Of a DNA stretch of 64,000 bases, positions 18,212-25,434 are shown piece after piece (position 1 is the stretch's first letter; the number at the start of each line of letters is the position of its first letter). The DNA lies in the NCBI RefSeq assembly GCF_031453615.1, contig NZ_JAVIZT010000001.1, forward strand, positions 3,236,178-3,300,177. Direction: 5' to 3'. A program made the translations under genes and the position numbers. Source of the DNA: Microbacterium sp. SORGH_AS_0428 (GTDB lineage: Bacteria > Actinomycetota > Actinomycetes > Actinomycetales > Microbacteriaceae). The notes beneath the pieces are model-generated. The model searched no databases and was not told where the DNA came from. It was given only the letters and a program-made list of their open reading frames with translations.

Positions 18212-18511
18212 CTATGGAGCCAACTTTGCTGCGATCTCTGCGAGCGTCATGCCGGTGCTTGACTGGAAGGCTGCGGCTGCTGCTTTCTCTCCGCGCGGGT
18301 CGCTGCCCTTGCCCCAGAAATCGACATTCACAAGCGCGTAAAGCGCCTCGCTTCCCGCCTCCCGAGAAGGCACGATCACCTGGTTTCGTAGCCAGGCTGC
18401 CTTGCGCAGCTGAAAGAGGGCGGGGATCGCATCCGCGTCGGTTGCGCCGTCTGGCTCAGGTTGCGTCTCGGCATTCAAAGGTTGCATGCGGCAACCATCG
18501 CAGACGCGCAC
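18212..18511 (-). CDS. small hypothetical protein
   Basis: Orphan of 99 residues (or 91 from the internal Met at 18487). The N-terminus is acidic (AETQPEPDGATDADAIP). The middle resembles a compact alpha/beta unit (LFQLRKAAWLRNQVIVPSRE, ALYALVNVDFWGKG). The C-terminus contains FQSSTGMTLAEIAAKLAP, which looks like a short helical, HTH-like turn. It lies 55 bp upstream of the membrane protein gene on the same strand and may be co-transcribed with it. No function can be assigned. Confidence 0.4.
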   Translation of the reverse strand: MRVCDGCRMQPLNAETQPEPDGATDADAIPALFQLRKAAWLRNQVIVPSREAGSEALYALVNVDFWGKGSDPRGEKAAAAAFQSSTGMTLAEIAAKLAP

Positions 18512-18887
18512 ATACTTAGTCGAGGCATATCGCCCTTAGTCGGGGCATATCGCCGCGGCACTCGCTTCGGGCTCGACGGTGCCTGAACCGACGATCGCCG
18601 CCTCGGAGCGGTACTGTCGTGCGGAGGGCCGTGCGTGGCCCTGGTGTGAACCCGTGCGCGTCGGGATCGTAGGGGGGCACCCCAGGCGGTTGGTGACAAT
18701 GATGCGTTGGGCGTTCGCCGACGACATACCGGTTAGGTTGGCGATCTCGTGCATGCCGTTGCCTCGGTAGTGCAGCACGCGGCGCACATTTCTCGGCGGT
18801 CAGCGGACAGCTCCGCGACCTGATGTCGCCTGTAGTAGCTCGTCGATGCAAAGCTGCTGTCTCGCCGAGGCGACGGCTTTACACGTC
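18512..18887. other. gene-poor island stretch with degenerate HTH-like frame
   Basis: No convincing gene. On the minus strand an open frame at 18536-18787 contains HEIANLTGMSSANAQRIIV, which resembles a helix-turn-helix, but its remaining residues are low-quality (Pro/Arg/His-rich) and it runs into the tandem repeat. It may be the remnant of a regulator or transposase. The tandem repeat at 18515-18554 lies at one end. Confidence 0.35.
18515..18554 (+). repeat. two tandem copies of a 20-bp unit
   Basis: The unit CTTAGTCGAGGCATATCGCC at 18515-18534 is followed immediately by a copy at 18535-18554 that differs at one base (GGGG for GAGG). The repeats sit just upstream of the small gene that starts at 18511 on the minus strand, where a promoter or operator would be expected. 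They could be paired binding sites or a slippage product. Confidence 0.7.
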
Positions 18888-19094
18888 CTATTCGCAGTAC
18901 TTCGAGAACAAGGTCTTCGTCGCGTCCAGTTTCTGATTGGCGGCATCCTTCGCTTCCAGCTCGGTGTACTTGCTTGCCTGAGCTTTCGCGGTTTCTCGCT
19001 CGGAGCGGTTGGTACCTCCCCCGTTGCGGCGATCGCCGTCCCGGCCGTTCAGGCGGGTCTGCCGACTGCCGCTCGCAAGCTGGGGGACTCCCAT
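18888..19094 (-). CDS. small charged hypothetical protein (uncertain)
   Basis: From the ATG at 19094 it gives 68 residues. The first part is Arg/Gly/Asn-rich (RQTRLNGRDGDRRNGGG), then a charged helix (SERETAKAQASKYTELEAKDAANQKLD) ends KTLFSKYCE. An in-frame start at 19166 would add 24 residues. The helical second half has a coding-like composition; the first half does not. It is the last frame before the right-hand 26-bp repeat. Function unknown and coding status uncertain. Confidence 0.3.
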   Translation of the reverse strand: MGVPQLASGSRQTRLNGRDGDRRNGGGTNRSERETAKAQASKYTELEAKDAANQKLDATKTLFSKYCE

Positions 19095-19212
19095 GCGCGT
19101 TTCCTCAGGTGGAATGCGCCTGGGGAGCCGTCCGACCATCATCCGATTCTGTGGAACTCTGGGCACGCATGCTCACGATGTCCCTGCTTCCCCATTCCGG
19201 ACTGAGGACTCT

Positions 19213-19238
19213 GAGAATCACTCTCGTTCCCGATTGCG
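19213..19238 (+). repeat. right 26-bp direct repeat of accessory island
   Basis: Exact copy of the block at 14086-14111. It lies 44-69 bp upstream of the CDF exporter start codon, so this copy falls within that gene's control region. The near-palindromic GAGAATCACTCTC resembles, imperfectly, the 15-bp Zur boxes of actinobacteria (GAAAATnATTTTC type); a zinc-regulatory role would fit the downstream gene but is only a suggestion. Confidence 0.8.
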
Positions 19239-19281
19239 CGCAAACCGTCTGAGGGCGTGACGCGGCGCCTAGCCTGGTGCC

Positions 19282-20196
19282 ATGCACGATCACGCGCCCG
19301 CATCCGGAGTCCGCGGCGGCAGCAACCGCCGTCTGCTCGCGATCTCGCTCGGGATCACCTCGACGGTCTTCGTCGTACAGGTGGTCGGTGCGATCCTCTC
19401 CGGGTCGCTGGCGCTGCTCGCGGACGCCGCGCACATGCTGACGGATGCGGCCGCCCTGGTCATCGCACTGATCGCCAGCGCCGTGGCGGCGCGCCCCGCC
19501 AACGACCGCCGCACCTTCGGCTATCAGCGTGCCGAGGTGTTCGGTGCGCTCGCCAACGGCGTGATCCTGCTGGGGCTCTCGCTGTGGGTCGGTGTCGAAG
19601 CCGTGACGCGGCTCATCAATCCGGCGGAGGCGGAGGTCGCCGGCGGGCTGATGCTCGGCGTCGCCGCGGTCGGTCTCATTGCGAACGCCGTCGCGATGTG
19701 GCTGCTGGGTGCGGCGCAGCGCACGAGCATCAACGTGCGCGGCGCGTATCTCGAGGTGCTCGGCGACCTGCTCGGCTCGGTCGCGGTGATCGTCGCCGCC
19801 GTCGTCATCCTGCTGACGGGTTGGCTGCCGGCCGACGCGATCGCGTCGCTGCTCATCGCCGCGATGATCGTGCCGCGCGCCATCGGCCTGCTGCGCGAGG
19901 TGGTCTCGGTGCTGAGCGAGGCGACCCCGAAGGGCGTGGAGGTCGACACGATCCGCGCCCACATCCTCGGCACGCCCGGCGTCGTCGCCGTGCACGACCT
20001 GCACGTGTGGCAGCTCACCCGCGGCGCGCCCGTGTTCACGGCCCACGTCGTGGTCGACGAGGATGCGTACGCCACAGGCCGCACGGCCCGCATCCTGAGC
20101 GATCTGCAGGGCTGCCTCGCGAAGCACTTCGACGTGGAGCATTCGACCTTCCAGCTCGAGCCCGCCGATCACGTCGAGCACGAGGCGCACGCCTGA
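19282..20196 (+). CDS. cation diffusion facilitator (CDF) metal exporter
   Basis: Proton-coupled efflux of Zn2+ or a similar divalent metal across the membrane. The 304-residue protein has six helices and a C-terminal cytoplasmic domain (VVAVHDLHVWQLTRGAPVFTAHVVV). The TM2 metal site is present as HMLTD. In TM5 the usual His of HxxxD is Glu (YLEVLGD), as in a subset of CzcD/ZitB-like proteins. The N- and C-termini are His-containing (MHDHA, HVEHEAHA). TAGCCT at 19270-19275 ends 6 nt before the ATG, fitting a leaderless transcript, and the 26-bp repeat sits just upstream. Confidence 0.88.
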   Translation: MHDHAPASGVRGGSNRRLLAISLGITSTVFVVQVVGAILSGSLALLADAAHMLTDAAALVIALIASAVAARPANDRRTFGYQRAEVFGALANGVILLGLSLWVGVEAVTRLINPAEAEVAGGLMLGVAAVGLIANAVAMWLLGAAQRTSINVRGAYLEVLGDLLGSVAVIVAAVVILLTGWLPADAIASLLIAAMIVPRAIGLLREVVSVLSEATPKGVEVDTIRAHILGTPGVVAVHDLHVWQLTRGAPVFTAHVVVDEDAYATGRTARILSDLQGCLAKHFDVEHSTFQLEPADHVEHEAHA

Positions 20197-22575
20197 TCAC
20201 ATCTCGTCGCGCACCTCGTCGGGGCTCTTGTCCGGCCGGAGTCCGCGCCAGCGCGCCTGCCGCAGCCTGCCGTCGGGGGTGACCTCGGCATAGCCGACCT
20301 CCGCCACGAGCTCCGGGCGCACCCACAGTGCATCCGAGGCATCCGCGCGCGGCACGTCGAGGAACGGGGACGTATCGGTCCGCAGCGGCTGCAGCGCCTC
20401 GTCGAGCCGGCGCAGCTCCCGCTCGCTGAAGCCGGTTCCGACCCGGCCGACGTAGCGCAGACCCTCGGATGACGGCACGCCCATCAGCAGTGATCCGATG
20501 CCGCCGCGGCCGTTGCGACCGGGCCTGATCGCACCGATCACGACCTCCTGTGCGGCGACGTGCTTGATCTTCAGCCACTGATCGCTGCGCCGGCCCGGCC
20601 GGTACGCGGACGCCGGATTCTTCACCATGACGCCTTCGAGCGAGAATGCCGTGCTGGCCGCCAGTGCCGCATCCAGGTCGTCGAACACGGGTGGTACGAC
20701 CCAGGGGGAGTTCAGGTCACGGGCCAGGCCCTCGAGGTGCGCGCGGCGCTCGCGCAGCGGGAGGGCGGTGAGGTCCGCGCCGTCGAGAGCCAGGACATCG
20801 AACGCGTGCAGGTGCACGGGAACCCGTTCCGCCTCGCACCGGATCTCCGCCGCCTTCGTGAGGTGCATGCGCGACTGGAGCAGCGGAAAGCTCGGCTGTC
20901 CGCGCTCGTCCAGGGCGACGATCTCGCCGTCGAGGATGCAGGCTGCGCGCCCGAGCCCCGGGTCGGCGGTGAGCTCGGGATACCTGTCGGTGATGTCGGT
21001 CCCGCTGCGGGCGCGCAGCCGCATCCGCTCGCCGTCCCAGAACGCCAGGGCGCGCACGCCGTCCCACTTCATCTCCGCCCAGGGCTCGCCCCATCGTCGG
21101 GCGGCCGCCGCTGCCAAGCCGGGCGTGGAGTTCTCGGCGAGCATCGGACGCAGCCGCGCCGGCGAGAGCTCGTCCGGCCACGGCGCACCGGACGCGTCGG
21201 CCGGTGCCTGGTCGTCCTTCATCCGGTGCAGGAGCCAGGTCGACTTCTCACCTTCGCCGTCGGTGCGGATGAGAGCGAGCCGGACCGTGCCCAGTGGCCC
21301 GCCCTCGTGCCCGGTGACGGTGAAGATGACCTCGTCGGGGCGCCACTTCTCCGCCTCGTAGGTGCCGGCGTCCCAGATCGTCACGTCGCCCGCACCGTAC
21401 TCGCCCGCCGGGATCGTTCCCTCGAAGGTGCCGTACGAGAGCGGGTGATCTTCGGTCATGACGGCGAGGTGATTGCGCTTCGTCGTCTCCGGCACGCCCT
21501 TGGGCACGGCCCAACTCACGTACACGCCGTCGCGCTCCAGCCGCAGGTCGTAGTGCAGGCGACGGGCGTGATGTTCCTGGATGACGAAGCGGAGCGCGCC
21601 CGCGGATGCCGGATCGGCGGCGGGGTCGGAGGGAACCGGCTCGGGCGTGCGGTCCGCGGACCGCTTGGAGATGTAGGTGCGCAGCGGCTCCGCGGCGCCG
21701 CGCCGGGGGCGCAGCGGCGCGAGGAGGTCGCCGTCCGTCTCGGCACGCGCGAGCACCTGCGTCAGGTCGAGCTGCGCGAGGCCTGGGTCGTCCAGCTCCG
21801 CCCAGGTGCGCGGCGCCGCCACCGTCGGCCTCGCGCGTCCGCGCAACGAGTACGGAGCGATGGTCGTCTTCTTGCCGTTGTTCTGCGACCAGTCGACGAA
21901 GACCTTGCCGGGACGCAGGGCCCGCGACATGCTGCTGACGACGAGGTCGGGGTGATCCGCTTCGAGCGACCGCGCGAGCTCCTTCGCGAGCGCGGACGCC
22001 GCCTCGCTCGTCTGGCCCGCGGGGAGTGCGCAGTACAGGTGGATGCCCTTGCTGCCGCTCGTGACCGGGAAGGGGGTGAGGCCCGCATCCGTGAGGATCG
22101 CGCGCGCCCATCTCGCCACCTCGGCCACCGTGGCAAGGTCTATGTCGTCGCCCGGGTCGAGGTCGAGGACGAGCCGGTCCGGATCCGAGGGGCGACCGTC
22201 GGCGGCGAAGCGCCACTGGGGCGTGTGCAGCTCGAGGCTTGCGGTCTGCGCGAGCCAGACGAGAGTCGGAACGTCATCGACGAGCACGTAGTCCTTCGTG
22301 CCGGTGGAGTGCTCGATGCTCTGACGGCGCAGCCACTCGGGCGCGCCACGCTCGAGGTTCTTCGCGAAGAAGGGTTCGGAGTCGATGCCGTCGGGCCAGC
22401 GTTTGCGGGTCACGGGTCGTCCGTCGAGGTGGGGGAGCAGCACGGGGGCGATGCGCGCGTAGTAGTCGATGACCTCGGCCTTGGTGGTGCCGGTTGCGGG
22501 GTAGAGCACCTTCTCGAGGTGGCTGACGCGGATGCGGCGGCCCTCCACCTCGACGGTCTGCTCGCGTGCGGACAT
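20197..22575 (-). CDS. ligD: multifunctional ATP-dependent DNA ligase LigD
   Basis: End-joining enzyme that works with Ku on double-strand breaks. 792 residues in the mycobacterial order polymerase, phosphoesterase, ligase. The N-terminal primase-type polymerase has the catalytic acids in VLDLDPGDDID (~140). The 3'-phosphoesterase domain shows FVIQEHHARRLHYDLRLERDG (~330-350). The ligase domain has the nucleotidyl Lys in EMKWDGVRAL (~500), then LDGEIVALDERG and SLEGVMVKNP. Start ATG at 22573-22575 (MSAREQTVEVEGRRIRVSHL); the open frame upstream is Arg-rich and noncoding in character. Divergent from ku. Confidence 0.95.
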   Translation of the reverse strand: MSAREQTVEVEGRRIRVSHLEKVLYPATGTTKAEVIDYYARIAPVLLPHLDGRPVTRKRWPDGIDSEPFFAKNLERGAPEWLRRQSIEHSTGTKDYVLVDDVPTLVWLAQTASLELHTPQWRFAADGRPSDPDRLVLDLDPGDDIDLATVAEVARWARAILTDAGLTPFPVTSGSKGIHLYCALPAGQTSEAASALAKELARSLEADHPDLVVSSMSRALRPGKVFVDWSQNNGKKTTIAPYSLRGRARPTVAAPRTWAELDDPGLAQLDLTQVLARAETDGDLLAPLRPRRGAAEPLRTYISKRSADRTPEPVPSDPAADPASAGALRFVIQEHHARRLHYDLRLERDGVYVSWAVPKGVPETTKRNHLAVMTEDHPLSYGTFEGTIPAGEYGAGDVTIWDAGTYEAEKWRPDEVIFTVTGHEGGPLGTVRLALIRTDGEGEKSTWLLHRMKDDQAPADASGAPWPDELSPARLRPMLAENSTPGLAAAAARRWGEPWAEMKWDGVRALAFWDGERMRLRARSGTDITDRYPELTADPGLGRAACILDGEIVALDERGQPSFPLLQSRMHLTKAAEIRCEAERVPVHLHAFDVLALDGADLTALPLRERRAHLEGLARDLNSPWVVPPVFDDLDAALAASTAFSLEGVMVKNPASAYRPGRRSDQWLKIKHVAAQEVVIGAIRPGRNGRGGIGSLLMGVPSSEGLRYVGRVGTGFSERELRRLDEALQPLRTDTSPFLDVPRADASDALWVRPELVAEVGYAEVTPDGRLRQARWRGLRPDKSPDEVRDEM

Positions 22576-22690
22576 GCGCCCATCCTGCCGCCCGGTGCGC
22601 CCGACGCGCACCCGTTGCGCCCTCGCACGTCGGATGCAACGGGCCCGCAACCCCTAGCCGCGGCACGCGCCTCGGATGTCTACTAGGCCT

Positions 22691-23554
22691 ATGAGGTCGA
22701 TATGGAAGGGCGCGGTCGCGTTCGGGCTCGTGAACGTGCCGGTGAAGGTGTATTCGGCGACCGAGGACCACGACGTGTCGCTGCACCAGGTGCACGCGGC
22801 CGACGGCGGCCGCATCCGGTATCAGCGAGTGTGCGAACTCGACGGTGAGGTCGTGCCGTACGCCGACATCGACCGGGCGTACGACGACGGCGACCGCACG
22901 GTCGTGCTCACGAAGGAAGACCTGGAGTCGCTGCCGGCGGAGAAGTCGCGGGAGATCTCGGTGGTCGAGTTCGTGCCGAGCGACCAGGTCGATCTGCTCA
23001 CGCTCGACAAGGCCTACTACCTCGAGCCGGATTCGTCGTCGCCCAAGGCGTATGTGCTGCTGCGGCGCACGCTGGAGCAGACCGACCGCACCGCGATCGT
23101 GCAGTTCTCGTTGCGCCAGAAGACGCGGCTGGCCGCGCTGCGCGTACGCGGTGACGTCCTGGTGCTGCAGACGCTGCTGTGGGCGGACGAGGTGCGGGAG
23201 GCATCCTTCCCGTCGCTCGACGAGGACGTGAAGATCTCCGCCAAGGAGCTCGAACTCTCGGCGGCGCTGGTCGACAGCTTCTCGTCCGACTTCGATCCCA
23301 CCGAGTTCCGCGATGAGTATCAGGAGCAGCTGCGCACCCTGATCGAGGCCAAGCTCGAGAAGGGCGAGAGCGTCGACACCTCGGCCACCTTCGGCGAGGA
23401 GGGCGACGAGGGGAAGGACGGCGGCGAGGTCATCGACCTCATGGCGGCGCTGCGAGCCAGCGTCGAGCGCAGCCGGGCGTCCAAGAAGGACGCGTCATCC
23501 CAGAGCGAAGACAAGCCCGCCGCGAAGCGGAAGAAGAGCTCGAAGGCGTCGTGA
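22691..23554 (+). CDS. ku: non-homologous end-joining protein Ku
   Basis: Homodimeric ring protein that binds DNA ends and recruits LigD. The start at 22691 gives MRSIWKGAVAFGLVNVPVKVYSAT, the standard Ku N-terminus; an in-frame ATG at 22676 would add five residues. The core (LHQVHAADGGRIRYQRVCELDGEVV, KAYYLEPD, TAIVQFSLRQKTRLAALR) is complete. The C-terminus after ~255 is Lys/Ser-rich (KPAAKRKKSSKAS), a typical extended tail that binds DNA. 287 residues. It lies 115 bp from ligD in divergent orientation, so both can be controlled together. Confidence 0.95.
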   Translation: MRSIWKGAVAFGLVNVPVKVYSATEDHDVSLHQVHAADGGRIRYQRVCELDGEVVPYADIDRAYDDGDRTVVLTKEDLESLPAEKSREISVVEFVPSDQVDLLTLDKAYYLEPDSSSPKAYVLLRRTLEQTDRTAIVQFSLRQKTRLAALRVRGDVLVLQTLLWADEVREASFPSLDEDVKISAKELELSAALVDSFSSDFDPTEFRDEYQEQLRTLIEAKLEKGESVDTSATFGEEGDEGKDGGEVIDLMAALRASVERSRASKKDASSQSEDKPAAKRKKSSKAS

Positions 23555-23569
23555 CCGGATGCGGCGGGC

Positions 23570-24262
23570 TTACTCGCCCGATGCGGCCTCGTCGCGCTGC
23601 TCCTTCTTGACCTTCGCGCGCTCGCGGAAGTAGTGCCACAGCGTGACGGCGGCCGTGAGTGCCACGACACCGATGAGGATGACGTCGATGTACTCGGTCA
23701 CGATGTGCGCGACCCAGGGGATGTAGCCGACGACGTAGCCGATCATCGTGAGGCCGAAGCCCCAGAGGATCGCGCCGATCAGGTTGTAGAGGCTGTACTT
23801 GCGCCACGGCATGTGACCGACACCGGCAGCGACCGGCGCGAAGGTGCGCACGATCGGCACGAACCGGGCGACGATGACGGTCAGCCCGCCGAAGCGCTCG
23901 AAGAACGCATTGGTGCGCTCCACGTTCTTCTTGCTGAACAGACCCGACTCTTTGCGCTCGAAGATCGCGGGCCCGCCCTTGTGGCCGATGAGGTAGCCCA
24001 CCTCGCCGCCGACGAACGCCGCGAGGCCGATCAGCAGGGCCACGACCCAGACGTTGATGCCGAAGACGCCGTTGGGTGCCACATCCGAGGAGTGCGAGAG
24101 CAGTCCCGAGATGATGAGCAGCGTGTCGCCGGGCAGCAGGAAGCCGATGAGCAGCCCCGTCTCGGCGAACACGATGAAGCAGACCACGGCGAGAGCCCAC
24201 GGGCCGGCCGCCGCGATGATCGTCTCGGGGGAGAGCCAGGGGATGAGGGCGATGGAGTGCAC
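23570..24262 (-). CDS. DedA family membrane protein
   Basis: Polytopic inner membrane protein of 230 residues; DedA proteins are thought to be lipid scramblases that support membrane homeostasis. Family motifs: ETGLLIGFLLPGDTLLIISGLL near 35-55, VGGEVGYLIGHKGG near 88-100, VARFVPIVRTFAPVAAGVGHM near 130-150, GAILWGFGLTMIGY near 165. The C-terminus is charged (RERAKVKKEQRDEAASGE). It converges with ku 15 bp away and is followed on the opposite side by a tRNA gene in the same direction. Confidence 0.9.
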   Translation of the reverse strand: MHSIALIPWLSPETIIAAAGPWALAVVCFIVFAETGLLIGFLLPGDTLLIISGLLSHSSDVAPNGVFGINVWVVALLIGLAAFVGGEVGYLIGHKGGPAIFERKESGLFSKKNVERTNAFFERFGGLTVIVARFVPIVRTFAPVAAGVGHMPWRKYSLYNLIGAILWGFGLTMIGYVVGYIPWVAHIVTEYIDVILIGVVALTAAVTLWHYFRERAKVKKEQRDEAASGE

Positions 24263-24321
24263 GGGCGTCCCGTCGATCGGATGTCAGGATGCGGGGCGCG
24301 GGTAGCACGCCCCCGTCCCCG

Positions 24322-24403
24322 TGCGGAAGGTGGGACTTGAACCCACACGCTCGAAAGCACAGGAACCTAAATCCTGCGTGTCTGCCAATTTCACCACTCC
24401 CGC
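24322..24403 (-). tRNA. tRNA-Leu(TAG)
   Basis: 82 nt, encoded on the minus strand; the 3' CCA is not encoded. Acceptor arms GCGGGAG and CTTCCGC pair with one G-U. A 7-nt anticodon loop TTTAGGT between CAGGA and TCCTG gives anticodon TAG (plus strand 24367-24369). The T arm carries GGTTCAAGTCC. A long variable arm (between the anticodon stem and the T arm) identifies a class II tRNA. It reads leucine CUA codons (and probably other CUN). Confidence 0.95.
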
Positions 24404-24478
24404 GGGTGGGGACAGTCTATCCAGCGCGCTTCGGATCACCTGTGCGTCGCCGCGGATGACGGCGACGCACAGGTCGCG

Positions 24479-25201
24479 TCAGGACGCGGTGACTTCGCTG
24501 ACCGCCGTCTCGATGAGATCCGCCACCTCGGTGGGGTGGCTCTGCATCGCGAGGTGGGGTGCGGGAAGCTCCACGATGCCGCGAAGCCCGGCACGCGTGT
24601 AGCCGAAGCGCTCGACCTCGGGATTGATCGTGTGGTCCTCGCTGGAGACGATGCCCCACGCAGGCTTCGTCTTCCATGCGGCGAAGGTCGCGGGCTCGGA
24701 GAACGCCGCCGCCGACAGCGGTCGCTGCGACACGGCGAGCACCTGAGTGCGCGCGAGGTCCACACCGGCGGCGAAGACCTCGGGGAACGCGTCGATCGCC
24801 ACGGAGACGTCGGTGCCGGGCTCGTCGCTGCCGGGCACCGGGTACGGCGTGTAGACCAGGTTCGCGGCGAGTTCGGAGTCGGGGAATCCGCCCTGCAGCT
24901 GCCCGAGGCTCTCGCCGACCTCGAGCACGTAGCCCGAGACGTAGACGAGTGCGACGACGTTCGAAGCCTCGCCCGCGACGGTGATGACCGCTCCGCCGTA
25001 CGAGTGCCCGGCGAGCACGACGTCGCCGTCGATGGTCTCGACGAACGCCTTGATGGATGCGGCGTCTTCGCCGAGGCTGCGGTTGTAGACGGGGGGAACG
25101 CGCACGTCGTAGCCGCGGTCGAGCAGCTCACGGGTGACGGGCGCCCAGCTGGCGGCGTCGGCGAACGCGCCGTGCACCAGGACGATGGTGGGGGTGGCCA
25201 C
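24479..25201 (-). CDS. alpha/beta hydrolase
   Basis: Cytoplasmic hydrolase of 240 residues, esterase-like; substrate unknown. GTG start at 25199-25201 with an AAGGAG ribosome site about 10 nt upstream. VLVHGAFADAASW (5-17) forms the oxyanion loop. The nucleophile Ser lies in LAGHSYGGAV (G-x-S-x-G) near 67. Asp in SSEDHTINPE near 196 and His in LPAPHLAMQSHP near 222 complete the triad. The sequence resembles the small hydrolases annotated as EstC/pyrethroid-type. It is divergent from the large glycosidase, with 233 bp between. Confidence 0.88.
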   Translation of the reverse strand: MATPTIVLVHGAFADAASWAPVTRELLDRGYDVRVPPVYNRSLGEDAASIKAFVETIDGDVVLAGHSYGGAVITVAGEASNVVALVYVSGYVLEVGESLGQLQGGFPDSELAANLVYTPYPVPGSDEPGTDVSVAIDAFPEVFAAGVDLARTQVLAVSQRPLSAAAFSEPATFAAWKTKPAWGIVSSEDHTINPEVERFGYTRAGLRGIVELPAPHLAMQSHPTEVADLIETAVSEVTAS

Positions 25202-25320
25202 GGGACGACTCCTTGCTTCTGGGGTGGATGGTGCGGCCGACGCTACGGCGCCGCGACCGCCGCATCGTGCTCGCCCGCGAGCAATGCCGTTCGACAAACT
25301 CGGCACACGCCGGCGCTCGG

Positions 25321-25334
25321 CGGGAGCGCTCCCG
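25321..25334. promoter_or_regulatory. perfect palindrome, possible LacI-family operator
   Basis: CGGGAGCGCTCCCG is a perfect 14-bp palindrome with the central CG of LacI-family operators. It lies 101 bp upstream of the glycosidase start and is paired with a second similar site 27 bp downstream. Confidence 0.4.
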
Positions 25335-25360
25335 GAAATCGAAGCTGACATCTGCCGGGA

Positions 25361-25372
25361 GTGAGCGCTAAC
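25361..25372. promoter_or_regulatory. LacI-family operator-like site
   Basis: GTGAGCGCTAAC is one base from the palindrome GTTAGCGCTAAC, the usual form of actinobacterial LacI-type sugar repressor sites. It is located 63 bp before the start of the sortase-anchored glycosidase, where a repressor would block the promoter. No LacI gene is in the window. Confidence 0.5.
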
Positions 25373-25434
25373 ATTTGGAGAGCCGACGTCGCCGTCGGTC
25401 ACAGCGAAGACGCTCCCCGAAAGGACCGTAGCCC

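Larger units (their letters stand above)
14086..19238. mobile_element. putative accessory genomic island flanked by 26-bp direct repeats
   Basis: A 5.15-kb block between rdgB and the CDF exporter gene. Support: exact 26-bp repeats at both ends, a content of orphan or defence-like genes (PD-(D/E)XK-like protein, Ser/Thr kinase plus unknown partner, a membrane protein, small orphans), and base composition visibly less GC-rich than the flanks. Removing the island with one repeat would leave rdgB next to the CDF promoter. No integrase or transposase is present, so it is either a decayed element or one moved by recombinases supplied elsewhere. Classification as mobile is inference. Confidence 0.6.

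Noticed and set aside
18536..18787. 83-codon minus-strand gene with HTH-like segment
   Set aside because: Only about 25 residues look protein-like; the rest is Pro/Arg/His-rich and overlaps the tandem repeat, so it was kept only as a possible remnant.
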